Positions 48,829-59,529 of a stretch of DNA of 64,000 nucleotides are shown here, piece after piece (position 1 is the first letter of the stretch; every line of letters begins with the position of its first letter). A program made the position numbers and the translations under genes. Under the pieces are notes generated by a model. The model made no database searches. It had not been told where the DNA came from and saw only the letters and a program-made list of their open reading frames with translations. Origin of the DNA: Trichomonas vaginalis G3 (lineage: Eukaryota > Parabasalia > Trichomonadida > Trichomonadidae); NCBI RefSeq assembly GCF_026262505.1, contig NC_067207.1, forward strand, positions 34,192,082 to 34,256,081, read 5' to 3'.

Positions 48829-49926
48829 ATGTTGTTTTGCTTATTTTCATATTCAAGTTCTACTTGTCCTGAAGGAGATTCATATGAAATCCCAAATACT
48901 ACAACATTAATTGAATCTGAAGAATTTTATCAATGCAAAGAACTCAAAAGAATAACAATTCCTGAGGGTGTTACAACAATTGGAAATTCTGCATTTTCCG
49001 AATGTTCAAACCTCACAACTTTAATAATTCCAAATAGTGTAATAACAATTGGAGAAGAGGCATTTTCTTATTGTGAAAATCTCGTAAGTATTACAATTAG
49101 TAATAAGGTAATATCAATTGGAAATTATTCGTTTATAGGATGTTCTAGTCTCACAACTTTAGTTATTCCTAATAGTGTAATCACAATTGGAGAAGAGACA
49201 TTTTCTTTTTGTGAAAATCTTGCAAGTATAACAATTGGTAATAAGGTAAAATCAATTGAAAATGGGGCATTTCATAATTGTTCTAATCTCAGAATGATAA
49301 CAGTTCCTGATAGTGTTACTTCAATTGGAGAAAGTGCATTTTATCAATGTTTTAAACTCAAAATGATAACAGTTGGTAAGAGTGTTGAATCAATTGGAGA
49401 AGTTGCATTTTATGAATGTTCTAGTCTTGAATCTATAACAATTCCAGACAGTGTTACATCAATTGGAAAAAGTGCATTTTATGGATGTTCTAGTCTTGAA
49501 TCTATAACAATTCCAGATAGAGTAGAACTTGTTGGAGAAAACACATTTTGGGGATGCTCTCGACTCACAAGTCTAATTATTGGTAACAGTGTTACGTCAA
49601 TTGGAGTTGATGCATTTTATGAATGCATTAGTCTCACAAATGTAATAATCGGTAATAAAGTCTCAAAAATTGCAAGAGAGGCATTTTATGGATGCATTAA
49701 TCTCACAACTATTGTAATTCCAAATAGCGTTACAACAGTTGGATCTAGTGTATTTGATAATTGTTCTAGTCTTCAAAGCATAACAATTGGTAATAATGTC
49801 ATATCAATTGGAAACAAGGCATTTTCTGAATGTATTAGTCTCTCAAGTATAACAATTCCTAATAGTGTTTCATCAATCGGAGAAAAAGCATTTTTTGGAT
49901 GTTACAATCTAACAAGTAAATCTTGA
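48829..49926 (+). pseudogene. BspA-like leucine-rich-repeat surface protein, 5' part
   Basis: The frame starts MLFCLFSYSSS, a short signal-like stretch. About fourteen repeats of 23 residues follow with the LRR_5/TpLRR pattern (LTTLIIPNSVITIGEEAFSYCEN). BspA-like proteins form a very large surface family in T. vaginalis, tied to contact with host cells and bacteria. This open part ends within a repeat (GCYNLTSKS) without a membrane anchor, so it is probably the 5' part of a disrupted gene; a matching 3' part with repeat, anchor and tail lies at 51,678-52,405, beyond about 450 bp of other DNA and a mariner. Confidence 0.8.
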
Positions 49927-50234
49927 TTTTTTTTAAAATCAAATATTTATAACTTTAATACATACAGCTTAAACCTTATTCTTGTTTTCTCTTGTGAGAA
50001 AGCAATCTTACAAAGCTAACAATCCTAAAAAATAAAGAATTAAAATTTAATAATTTAATCTAACAAAATTTCTCTCTTTATCCTTTTGCACTCTTTATAT
50101 GCAACTCAAATCCATCATATAATATTCCTATAATACTCTTGCCTCAAACAATGACGAACAAACTGCTATTCTCATTTAATTACAGACCAAATCTATTCAA
50201 ATTTCTGAATTTTTAATTTTCATTTCAATTTCAA

Positions 50235-50371
50235 ATGGAATTAGAAGAAGAAACTATCTTTACTGTTATGGATCTTTGTAAATTTGGAGTTAAACAAGAA
50301 ATACAAGCACAGTATGGATATGGTGAACGTGTCAGAAAAGAAAGATCTCAGATTTCATTCCACTGCAAATA
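50235..50371 (+). pseudogene. Start of an unknown host gene cut by the mariner
   Basis: An ATG follows TTTCATTTCAATTTCAA, an initiator-like leader, and opens a charged frame (MELEEETIFTVMDLCKFGVK) that runs into the mariner inverted repeat at 50,372. It is not LRR sequence and does not continue on the other side of the mariner. It looks like the 5' end of another gene brought here by rearrangement. Confidence 0.45.
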
Positions 50372-51675
50372 TAGGGTGTCCAAAGGTGTGTTTAGCACAA
50401 ACCTGAATACTGCGAATAGAAATAAACAAGTTACATATATATAAAGTTTATTTAAATATAATCACCATTGGATTCAATCACGCGTTCGCAGCGATCGATC
50501 CAGGCTTGAAAGACACGCTTTAAATCATCATGAGAAAATTGCTCAAATTGCTCTCTTACAAAATTTTCAAGATCATCTGGACTCGCGAATTCGCGTCCTT
50601 CAGCTCTCTTTTTTAGCGTGCCGAATAAATAAAAGTCAGAGGGTGCAATATCAGGTGAATAAATTGGGTTTGGAACAACTTTGACATTGTTTTCCAACAA
50701 GTAATTCATTACCTTATGACTTTTATGAACTCTTGAATTATCAAAATGAATTGCAAACTTTTGTTTTTGTTGTTTGGATTTCTCAAACTCATAAGAATTG
50801 ATAATTTGAGTAAGAACATTGTCAATTAGATACTGAGTATTCATCGTATTAGGTTTTTGAAGAATATCAATTGCGATGATGCCATTCACGCCCCAAAAAA
50901 CCGACAACATCATCATTGGTGTGTCAATTTTTTTCTTCGGGAATGTTTGCGGATTTTCATCCTTCGGGATCCACATGATTTTGGCTTCTGTTGCATATTG
51001 AAACCAAGACTCGTCCCCTGTTACTAAAAAGCGAAACTTCTTGGATTGATACGCACCCAATATAGAGAGGAGCTCTTTCGAAGCTTGGACTCTAGATTTT
51101 TTTTGAACTGAATTAAGGTTGTGCGGAACCCAACGTGTATACGCTAGTTTGTAGTTCAAATAATTGTGCAGATAATAACTGACTGTTGTACGTGGTATCT
51201 TTGTCATCTCCTCTATCCTTCTGAGTGATGCTCTTGGGTCTTCATCTAGCGCTTGAAGAATTGCTTTGATTTTTCTTTGATCCGGCGATTTTTTGTCAAT
51301 TTTTATGATGGGCGCCTTTTTGTTCATGAAGTGATACATCCTAACATGATACGTTACAGTGGAATAGCTAGGAGCATCCATACCGAAGCATTTTACCAAT
51401 GTCTCGTAGATTTTTTTACAGTCTTTGCATTTTTTTGCAAGAGCGAGGATGTTTTCTTTATGATTCATTAAAAAAATGAAAAAAATCCCGCCAAAATTTC
51501 CCGCGAAACCGCCTCTTGTCTCAAAATTCATTTTATATCCCGGCATGGCGCCAAAATACAACTTACTCATCATATACATATATTCATATTTTTTATTATA
51601 TATTTATAATCAGCATATATCTCCTTTAATAGTCTCATATAGAGCGCTGTGCTAAACGCACCTTTGGACACCCTA
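50372..51675. mobile_element. Mariner element (Tvmar-like), apparently intact
   Basis: 1,304 bp with inverted ends TAGGGTGTCCAAAGGTG...TTTAGCAC and the matching GTGCTAAACGCACCTTTGG at the right, flanked on both sides by TA (50,370-50,371 and 51,676-51,677). It holds one open transposase gene on the minus strand. TIR match is high, with one or two differences in the first 28 bases, so the insertion looks young. Confidence 0.92.
50452..51468 (-). CDS. Mariner transposase (DD34D)
   Basis: 338 residues from the ATG at 51,468; the open frame continues upstream to 51,579, but that stretch is not like other mariner N-termini. The N-terminal half has two helix-turn-helix regions (KIYETLVKCFG; RRIEEMTKIPRTTVSYYLHNY) for binding the inverted ends. 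The catalytic Asp residues are in TGDESWF (152), HFDNSRVH (243) and SPDIAPSDF (278); the last two are separated by 34 residues, as in true mariners. WVPHNL and YSPDIAPSDFYLFG are family signatures. No break is seen, so this copy could code for a full enzyme that moves the element by cut and paste at TA sites. Confidence 0.93.
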   Translation of the reverse strand: MNHKENILALAKKCKDCKKIYETLVKCFGMDAPSYSTVTYHVRMYHFMNKKAPIIKIDKKSPDQRKIKAILQALDEDPRASLRRIEEMTKIPRTTVSYYLHNYLNYKLAYTRWVPHNLNSVQKKSRVQASKELLSILGAYQSKKFRFLVTGDESWFQYATEAKIMWIPKDENPQTFPKKKIDTPMMMLSVFWGVNGIIAIDILQKPNTMNTQYLIDNVLTQIINSYEFEKSKQQKQKFAIHFDNSRVHKSHKVMNYLLENNVKVVPNPIYSPDIAPSDFYLFGTLKKRAEGREFASPDDLENFVREQFEQFSHDDLKRVFQAWIDRCERVIESNGDYI

Positions 51676-51677
51676 TA

Positions 51678-52405
51678 TTTCATTTATTGGAAAAAATGCA
51701 TTTTCTGAGTGTCCAAATCTAACAAACATTACAATTAAAACTACAAATGATAACACAAATTTGCTTTCATCTGAAGCATTTGATGGATGTCCAGTTACAG
51801 AACTTGTTTATGAAACTACGGGATTCACATTAATAAGTTTTAATGGATTCCAAAATAAAGTTCAAGCAATTAAATTTAACATTTCAAATTCAAAATCAAT
51901 TAGAAAAATTCAAGAAATAACATCATTGCCATCTTTGTCTCATTTTACAAAATTAAAATATATCATAATCCAAAATATAAATGATTTAACAATCCCAGAA
52001 TCTTTTGCTAAAGGAGATGATATTGAAATCTTTATTGCCAACAATATAAAGTATATCGATCCATATGCATTCAAAGATTGTTCTATTAGCAAATTCACAT
52101 ATCTTGGAACAGACAAACTTGAAGGAAATTTCCTTAAAAACGCCAAATCGTGCCAAGAAGTAATAACATCTTCAGAGTATAATTATAATAAAATTGGCGG
52201 AAAAGCAATTAATCTCAAATTTAATAAAGTAACTGGTAACTATGAAAAGCCAAAAAATACCAGTAAAACCATTCCTATTGTCATAGGAGTGACATGCGCT
52301 TTACTTCTTATCGCAGTAATTGGAGTTATTGCTTTCATAATTTACAAACGAAAGCATTCAAAGAAAGATGAAGAGGAAAATAATGCATCAGTTGAAAAAC
52401 CATAA
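51678..52405 (+). pseudogene. BspA-like surface protein, 3' part with membrane anchor
   Basis: Beginning right at the mariner edge, the frame gives ISFIGKNAFSECPNLTNITI, a typical BspA repeat. A degenerate repeat region follows, then a membrane segment (IPIVIGVTCALLLIAVIGVI, about 52,270-52,330) and a short cytoplasmic tail (YKRKHSKKDEEENN) of the form seen in the membrane-anchored BspA subset. There is no start codon of its own near the edge. It probably belonged to the same gene as 48,829-49,926 or to a close paralogue. Confidence 0.75.
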
Positions 52406-53130
52406 ATGGATAAAATTTATATCCAAAAACCTCAAAACATCATTATGAAATTTAATTGAAAATTTCATTTAAAAACATTGCCATTTTTTACAGAAACAAA
52501 TGACTAATACTAATTTATAAAATACTTTATGAATGAAATTATTATTGAAAGTATATATGCGCCAAAACTATATGAAAATAACATGTTATATCAATCATCT
52601 TTTCTTCATTTTTATGCAGTCAAATTCCGATTGATATACTCAAATTATCTAAAATATGTTGATCAACAATAAGAATATCAGTCATTCCAATCTTCGGTGA
52701 CACATTTTAATGAATCTATTTTTCTTTTTCGTAATTTTCTGCAGAAATAAGGAATGTATATGAGAATTCACATAAATTATCATATAACTTATTAAATGCC
52801 GATTTTTTTTCTCATTTTGTTTTGAAAAATATTTGAACAGATTTTATAAATGAACTTTCTTGTTCTGAATATTCAAATATAATTATGTTTCGCCAATTTT
52901 CACTCATTTTTCCCTAAAGTCGCAAAATTATGTTTATCAAAAATCGAGAGGTATCTCTTTAAAATACATATAAAATTAGAAGTACGACAAAATAAATACA
53001 TTAAATTTTATAAAAATATTAAAAAAGAATCTTATACAAATTTGAGAGAAACTTGAAAAATTAAATAGTTGTAAATATTTTCTCAGATTTAATTTTTAAG
53101 ATTTCATTATTGCAATAATAAAATGAATTT
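52406..53130. other. Host intergenic spacer
   Basis: AT-rich spacer between the BspA-like 3' part and element C, without convincing frames, repeats or RNA genes. Confidence 0.6.
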
Positions 53131-53200
53131 AAAAAAAAAAAAAGGTAGTGGGGCCTCCAGGCACTTCGTGCCCTCTAGCCCTGAAGATGTTTAGTATAAC
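53131..53200 (+). repeat. Left terminal repeat of element C
   Basis: A run of 13 A, GGTAGTGGGGCCTCC, then the hairpin GGCAC-TTC-GTGCC (53,160-53,172) and the GAAGATGTTTAGTATAA block. The hairpin version is that of the right end of B, not the left end. Confidence 0.85.
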
Positions 53201-53411
53201 TTTGTCCGGACAAGTAAGGGTCTATCGTCGCTACAGGAAAAGTTACAGGCGTTCCACGGAAGTATACTTTGAGAAGCCTTTTCTTCCTTTTAAAACAAGA
53301 TAGGACGGTTATTTTACAAAACTGACAACACTTTGACCGAGTAGTTTTTTGTGCTGAACAAAAAGTGTCATATAAACATCTGTCAAAAACCGCTTTTTAA
53401 CTTCACTTAAA

Positions 53412-55787
53412 ATGCCACGTAAGCTACGTAAGAATATACGTAAGAGGAAGGGAGCATTGAAACATCCAATAGTAAAACTAACACCACAACAACAGTTGCA
53501 ACAACAAATGATGAATGACCCCACTATGTTGCAACAAATGTCAAGCAACCCTATGCTTTTAAACCGAGTTATTGGTGCACAGAGTGGAGGTTTAAGAGCG
53601 GCACTTTTAGCGAAAATGGCAGGCTATGGTGGAGCTGCAGACGGAACAGCTTATAACCCTCAAAGTCAAATGAATTTGAGTTCACTCAAAAATCAAATAA
53701 CAGATGTCAAAAAGTCAAACATAGACATACAGAAACAAATAAGTGAAAACGAAAAGAAACTAGAATATGACAGACACACAAAGAAACTCAATGAGTTAAA
53801 CGTAGAGAAAAAGAAGAAAGAAGAACAACTGAAAGAACTAAGTACAGAGGAATATGCGAAAAAAGTGTCAGAAAAAGCAGCAGAAGTAGCAAAAATGGAA
53901 CAAGATGTTATAAATTTGAAAAACCATACTACTCAATATAAAGTACTGAAAGATGAAGAGATAAAACAAAAAGCCCTGAAGACATATATGGATAGCGATG
54001 AGTATAAAAAAGAAGTTGAAGCAAATGTAAAGGCAGAAAAACTTTTACAGTTGCAAAACCAAACAGTACAGTATGAAAACTTAGCACAAGAAAGTAAAAA
54101 TAACGACGCAGCCATGCAAAAGGCAATGAAAAGCGCAGAATATATAAAAGCTAATAATGACTGGTTAGATGCCCAAGCCAACGCTAAAGCAGCCCAACTT
54201 ATAGGGTCAATAAGGACAAAAATACAAGCGGATGAAGACAGTTCAAATGAAGCTTTAATGAATGCTGACTTTAAGAACGCCTTCGAAGCTCTTCATAGTA
54301 AGGTGAAACTAGTGAACGACTTCTCATCTGGAAAGAAACTGAAGTCTGAAGGTTTCGACAACGAGTTAAGAGAAGTAGCACAAAATATGACGAAAATAAC
54401 AGATGCAGCAACGAGACAGGCAGTTCAAAGTGCCTATGACGCTGTTAGAGCAACTGTTGTGGAAAGTCAAGAAAAAGAGTTACAACAGACCAAAACAGAC
54501 CTAGTAAATGCTTTCTTAAAAACGAAAAGTCAGGTAGGACATTATGCTGCAGATGGAACATATGTGCCAGCTGGTGGAACTTATATACCACCAAACCCTC
54601 CAAGAGAAACACCTGCACCAGGACTACCTAAAACATTTACATCGTCACATGGACACAGACACAGGCATGCACCAAAACCAACACAACAACCAACAGTTCA
54701 AAACACTGCACCACAACCAACAGTTCAAAACACTGCACCACAACCAACAGTTCAAAATCCAGCACAACAACCAACAGTTCAAAACACTGCACAACAACAA
54801 CCACAAACAGAGCAAGGACATAAAAGAAGTAGAGAACAAGGAAACCAAGAATTCTTAAAAATGCTTAAGGAAAATTATGGTTACCCAGATACTCTTGACT
54901 TTAGTGACAGATATAAAGAAGCTATTAGAAAGTTCAAGGAAGGAAATACTGACCCGAACCTATTTAGCTTTATGGTTCAGCACCAAATGGGATATAATTT
55001 CAAACCTGGAAAATACAAGCTCGCTAAGGGATATGATTTAATAGCATATCATCCAAATGACATGGATGAATTTACTCCGAGATATTTGGTGTCAGAGATA
55101 AATGATAATTCAACTATCTTCATGAAACGCGTAAAAAATAGAGACGGAACGAAAGAAGAAAGGTTTATGAGTCCGGATGACTTAGATAGGGAACTTGTTA
55201 AAAACGGTCTCGGAATATATGAAATGCCAGCAGATGAGGTACAAGAAACTCCACAGGAAGAAGTTCAGATACAACCAGACATGGAAGAAATAGTTCAGCA
55301 ACAACAGCTAGAAGAGCCTGAAGGAAACGAACAAGTCCCTCCTTTGGAAACTAACTTCACAGAACTAGATGAAGATTTGGAACAGCCGAAAAATCTTGAC
55401 CCTCAACAAGAGTATGAGGTGAATATGGAATCTTTCCAAGAGTCTAAGAAAAATTCGGCTGACAGAGTAGAAGAATATCGAAAAATGTTCGCCGACATAC
55501 AAAAGACTCCAACATCAGATGAAAATATTCAGCATAGAATGGAAGAACTGAAAGAAAGTGTACGCAAATACAACAATCCTTTTTACTTACGACCATATAA
55601 CGTTCAATCTTTGGCTGAACTCGGTGAAAATAAAAGGTTAAATTTCAACAAAACATATAGAAATGAAACATTGTTTAAAGTTCATTCAGAACCTAACCAA
55701 TATGGAAACAAACCTACTTTTGTTTCTGCAGACTATGGAACTACAATGAGATGGGGTCATAAGCTAATCCGGATAGGTGGTTCATAA
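53412..55787 (+). CDS. Large coiled-coil virion-block protein, 791 residues (element C)
   Basis: Open frame with these parts in order: basic N-terminus (MPRKLRKNIRKRK); Gln-rich stretch (30-60); Gly-rich segment (RAALLAKMAGYGGAAD); long K/E-rich coiled coil (about 100-370); a Pro/Gln/Ala-rich region with repeats PTVQNTAPQ (about 420-465); an ordered region (YGYPDTLDFSDRYKEAIRKF); and an acidic Gln-rich end region. No known domain. As the first and largest gene of the virion block, upstream of the major capsid gene, it may be a scaffold, core or minor capsid protein. The frame following at 55,823 may have been part of the same protein. Confidence 0.7.
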   Translation: MPRKLRKNIRKRKGALKHPIVKLTPQQQLQQQMMNDPTMLQQMSSNPMLLNRVIGAQSGGLRAALLAKMAGYGGAADGTAYNPQSQMNLSSLKNQITDVKKSNIDIQKQISENEKKLEYDRHTKKLNELNVEKKKKEEQLKELSTEEYAKKVSEKAAEVAKMEQDVINLKNHTTQYKVLKDEEIKQKALKTYMDSDEYKKEVEANVKAEKLLQLQNQTVQYENLAQESKNNDAAMQKAMKSAEYIKANNDWLDAQANAKAAQLIGSIRTKIQADEDSSNEALMNADFKNAFEALHSKVKLVNDFSSGKKLKSEGFDNELREVAQNMTKITDAATRQAVQSAYDAVRATVVESQEKELQQTKTDLVNAFLKTKSQVGHYAADGTYVPAGGTYIPPNPPRETPAPGLPKTFTSSHGHRHRHAPKPTQQPTVQNTAPQPTVQNTAPQPTVQNPAQQPTVQNTAQQQPQTEQGHKRSREQGNQEFLKMLKENYGYPDTLDFSDRYKEAIRKFKEGNTDPNLFSFMVQHQMGYNFKPGKYKLAKGYDLIAYHPNDMDEFTPRYLVSEINDNSTIFMKRVKNRDGTKEERFMSPDDLDRELVKNGLGIYEMPADEVQETPQEEVQIQPDMEEIVQQQQLEEPEGNEQVPPLETNFTELDEDLEQPKNLDPQQEYEVNMESFQESKKNSADRVEEYRKMFADIQKTPTSDENIQHRMEELKESVRKYNNPFYLRPYNVQSLAELGENKRLNFNKTYRNETLFKVHSEPNQYGNKPTFVSADYGTTMRWGHKLIRIGGS

Positions 55788-55822
55788 ACTTACAACCACA
55801 ATTCCAAGAAGTTGTAGACGCA

Positions 55823-56729
55823 ATGGAAATGAATGGTGAACCAGATATAGCTGGTATTTTCAGCGCGGCTTTAATGCCATTGAAAGATATGAAACATGCA
55901 GATATTTTGGACCAGTATGAAATGAACATGGCTGATGGAAATATAACACCTGACGTTCTAGAACATTTATCTCAAAGAACTACACAGAACCATAGAGATG
56001 GTATATTTGGTGAAGAGTTTAGAAAGAAAGTTAGGGAGAGAGAAGGAAGAGAACCTATTGTACATGACCTTGCAAACGAAAGTTTACAAAATGTCATAAA
56101 AACTTACTTTGCAGACAATGAACTGAGAAGGGATGAATATTTAAGAAAACTCAAATGGACAGTACCAAATGAAATGTTAGTATTGAAAAACATGTTCCTT
56201 GACAAAATAAAACCAACTACAGAAATAAATGACGCAAGACTGAAACATTGGGTAAAAGCTTTCCCATTCACAAAAGATATTATTGGTAACATGGAAAGAA
56301 AACCAGAATGGCTACAAAAACATATATTTGGAAACGAGCTTATTCCATATGGACAAGCTCTGTTTGAAGAGCTTGAACCGGAAACTCAGGAAAGAGTCAT
56401 GCAAACAATACGCGAAGACTCAAATACAAACTATGACAAAATCTTTCTAGGATATAGGTTACCTGAGATGGGCGACCAGAGCCCAAAGGCAAAAAGGACA
56501 TGGGAAATTTACAACATACTAGGCGAACATGAGGCAAAGATGCAACAACTTGAAGCAGAGGGCAAGTTACCAAAAGCGACACCAAAGAAGAAGAGTAGAA
56601 CAAAGTGAAAGTAGTGAAGAAGTAACTTCATCTAGTGAAAGTAGTGGCAATGAAGGAAAAAGAAGAGTTAAAAACTCAGTCAGGAAGAAAGTAAAGCTTG
56701 GTCCGAGTGGGTTCTATTATGACACATAA
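55823..56729 (+). pseudogene. Virion-block protein downstream of coiled-coil gene (element C)
   Basis: A helical, charged protein (MKHADILDQYEMNMADGNI; WVKAFPFTKDIIGNMERKPE; EELEPETQERVMQTIRED) with a Ser/Glu- then Lys-rich tail ending GFYYDT; about one break. It lies between the 791-residue gene and the capsid gene. No known domain. Confidence 0.5.
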
Positions 56730-56761
56730 ATCCAACTATTCTATATTTTTACCCATATGAA

Positions 56762-58368
56762 ATGTACGCCGCTCAGAATATAACGCCAACAGTTTTGGAT
56801 GCCATGAACGGAAATGTTTCCGAATGGTATAACGAATGCGACAATGCCATTAGAAGGTCAGAAATAGTTCCTGGAACTTACGAATATACAACTGCTGTTT
56901 CTTATGGAAACGTAGGCGAGTTTGGAGAAGGTTCTTCAACAACAGTAGATATTGCTTGCGACAGGTTTCATATTATTTCTATTGACAACTCATTCTTATA
57001 CGTGGAACAAGACATTGAAATAAAACCTTCTGCCAAGTTGTCTGACAAGAAAGGTTGCAATGGAATTTTCTATGTCGGATACCAATATGCTCCAGAAGTT
57101 TTCATGGGATATAAAATATATTCTAACTCTGACTTAGTTCAAACAGTAACATGGGCAAACTATGAATGGTTCGCTTTGAGAAACTCAGTACAACCACAAG
57201 CTAGAGAACAAACAGACCAGTATGCAAATATTGAGAAAATAAGAAGACTTGACCCTAACGTTCCAGGAGTTTATGTTAACATTTCTGGACAAACTGCAGC
57301 AGCAGTAACCAAAGTAAAACTGAAACTTAGAGTTCCTTTGTCATCTTTCCTCATCTTCAGGTTTTTAAGATACTTGCCAAACTGGGCAGGAAAAATTTCT
57401 ATCGAACTTACTCCAAGCAAAAATAACTTAGTCATTGCACCAACACAAGACCCATTCACTATTACAGACGTAAAGGGAACAAATCAAACATCATTCGCCG
57501 AATTTTGCAAAGACAAAGTTGACTTAGACTTTGGTTTCTCAAACTTCAACAATGAAGTAAACTATTATTTCAATGCTGCTGGAACTGCTTGGGACCCAGT
57601 TAAGTTCACATGCGAAAAGTTTGAATGCAAGAGAATAGAAAGCAGACTTGCAGTCTATATGTTGGACCCAGATATTTCAAATGCTTTAGCTGCCAAATAT
57701 ATTGCAGTTCCACTTATGTTCCCTATACACCAAATATCTGTCAAAGACTTTGCAGGTGAAGTTGGAAACCAAAGTGCTGACCCAGGTGCAAGAACAGATA
57801 TTGCTTTAACAACTGCAATGAAACATGCAGATACTATGTTTGTACTGTTCAGACGAACTATAAATGACTATTCTTGTTTCTACAACCCTGGTATTAAATA
57901 TCATATAAACATAGATGGCAAATATTATCCAAGAGAAGAATATTCTACAGTTGAGGATATGAGGTCATACAACTTGATATTAGATGCTATGAACTTTAAC
58001 AACAACTTCACAACAACCATTAACCCTGAAATGCAAAGTTCTATTATGCCATATGTGAAAGTATGGACTCATACAGGAGGTCAAAAAACTCAATATACAA
58101 ATGGAGACCGTTCAAACTTTTGGCTTGGCATTCCATTTGCTGACTCAGAAGACTTTATGGTGGTATTTCAACTGTTGGTACTGTACAAATACAATATACT
58201 GGTGACAGAGACGGTCCAGATGAACTGAGAGCAAAGAAGTTTACAAAACCAATAGCACTTTTCACGGAAGATGCTCTTTTGAAGATTCGTTCGATGAAAC
58301 CTGCTGGGGCTCCTCAGATTGGCATAACGACAGCTTCCATCGAGCAGATTTTGGCAGCAGGTCAGTAA
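56762..58368 (+). pseudogene. Major capsid protein, about one break (element C)
   Basis: An open frame of 488 residues covers most of the gene, and coding-like sequence continues to about 58,368. Beta-rich blocks alternate throughout (FHIISIDNSFLYVEQDIEIK; KVKLKLRVPLSSFLIF; PNWAGKISIELTPSKNNLVI; RRTINDYSCFYNPGIKYHIN). Length, beta content and place fit the double jelly-roll major capsid protein of Mavericks. The evidence is by family layout; a fold prediction would settle it. Confidence 0.65.
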
Positions 58369-58681
58369 GTTGTTCTTTGACACTTTTCTCACCATCGTAA
58401 ATAGTTATGACACCTGTTTTGACATAATATTGTAAGATAAACTTACCTTTAGAAATATCTGTAAGTTTTGTTGTTATTATTTTGTCAACGTCAAGAACTT
58501 TCACCATTTCAGTTATACCAACTTTCTTTGCTTTATGAAAATATTTTGGTTCAGCAAAGACTGCTATTCTATAACATTTACCATTGTTTGTATAAAGAAC
58601 TATTCTGTCAATGTATTTGTATTGTTTGTGTGTGTAAACTTTGTTCTGCTTCAATTCGAAGAGATACTCGAATACGTCCAT
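58262..58681 (-). CDS. Unknown minus-strand protein convergent with capsid gene (element C)
   Basis: 139 residues starting MDVFEYLFELKQNKVYTHKQ. It has a beta-rich middle (KFILQYYVKTGVITIYDGE), and its C-terminal end overlaps the capsid gene antisense. It is diverged in sequence from the B copy mainly in the middle. No family recognised. It is one of few minus-strand genes in the virion block. Confidence 0.5.
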   Translation of the reverse strand: MDVFEYLFELKQNKVYTHKQYKYIDRIVLYTNNGKCYRIAVFAEPKYFHKAKKVGITEMVKVLDVDKIITTKLTDISKGKFILQYYVKTGVITIYDGEKSVKEQLTDLLPKSARWKLSLCQSEEPQQVSSNESSKEHLP

Positions 58682-58745
58682 CTTTTTATTCTAAGTAAAA
58701 TGTCATTTCCGAAAAAATAGAAGCGTAAGTGTTTCAAAAGGTTTA

Positions 58746-59282
58746 ATGGCGGTGGCAGATGTGAAGTTAAATTCACCAACTCAAACAAACAGTCAAAGTG
58801 TTATTGTCAATGTCAAAGACAGAGATGTTGAAGTGGGGAAACCATACGAAGACGAAGATGGTATAGCAATTGTTCCTGTAAAAGAACAACCAACATATCC
58901 TGAAGTTAGCAGAGACTTAAGTTCTGTTGCAGATATTCGAAACGACTACCAACAACTGAAAGACAAACTTCAAACTCAGGAGAAGATTTGTCAAGCTTTA
59001 GGTATAATGTTAAACTTGGTCGAACACAACCCTGTAAAAGTGAACTCATATGTCATTGCACCTCATGAAGTTTTGAAAGAACTATTGAAACTTTTGACAG
59101 AGGCAGACGATATAAACATCAAAGAAATAGAACCCGACATTAGTTGCTGTGGTGTTTCATATAATGTCATTGACAAGATATACGTTATGAAAGGAGGTGA
59201 AACGTTGAACTTAAAGTATAGTTTCCCAGACGTCATAAAAATATTTGACGACCACAACATTTCATTAAAATTTATTTGCTAA
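58746..59282 (+). CDS. SCCG-motif conserved protein (element C)
   Basis: 178 residues, open. A disordered N-terminus with PTYPEVSRDL is followed by a coiled-coil region (SVADIRNDYQQLKDKLQTQE) and a C-terminal domain with DISCCGVSYNVIDKIYVMKG and DVIKIFDDHNISLKF. The motif order matches element A 1,701-2,369 (PTYPTYPPP, coil, VSCCG, ISTIKISKNG, KIVDEYKISL), so the gene is older than the split of the two families. Role unknown; virion block position. Confidence 0.65.
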   Translation: MAVADVKLNSPTQTNSQSVIVNVKDRDVEVGKPYEDEDGIAIVPVKEQPTYPEVSRDLSSVADIRNDYQQLKDKLQTQEKICQALGIMLNLVEHNPVKVNSYVIAPHEVLKELLKLLTEADDINIKEIEPDISCCGVSYNVIDKIYVMKGGETLNLKYSFPDVIKIFDDHNISLKFIC

Positions 59283-59288
59283 GTAAAA

Positions 59289-59519
59289 ATGTCAAAACTT
59301 CTTGAAAGATGTTTGAAGAAAAATAATATAGACTTTATTTCATGTAAAGGACTTTACACACTTTTGAACGATATGAAAGACCCTGTTTTGTTTGTTCGTG
59401 TAGACAAAGGAAAGTTCTATGTCTTTACAAAATATTTGAACTTCTTAGACAGAGAACTTCAAGAAACGCCATGTGAAAGTTTAGATGAAGTTCTTCTCCA
59501 CTTTCAGAAAAACTTTTAA
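59289..59519 (+). CDS. Small 76-residue protein (element C)
   Basis: Same sequence as 25,960-26,190 in element B. It lies between the SCCG gene and the penton-like gene with gaps of 6 and 10 bp, so the three probably share control or a transcript. Confidence 0.6.
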   Translation: MSKLLERCLKKNNIDFISCKGLYTLLNDMKDPVLFVRVDKGKFYVFTKYLNFLDRELQETPCESLDEVLLHFQKNF

Positions 59520-59529
59520 ATATATATAA

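Noticed and set aside
51469-51579. Upstream extension of the mariner transposase frame
   Set aside because: The extra 37 residues are low-complexity and reach toward the inverted repeat; the ATG at 51,468 gives a normal mariner length.
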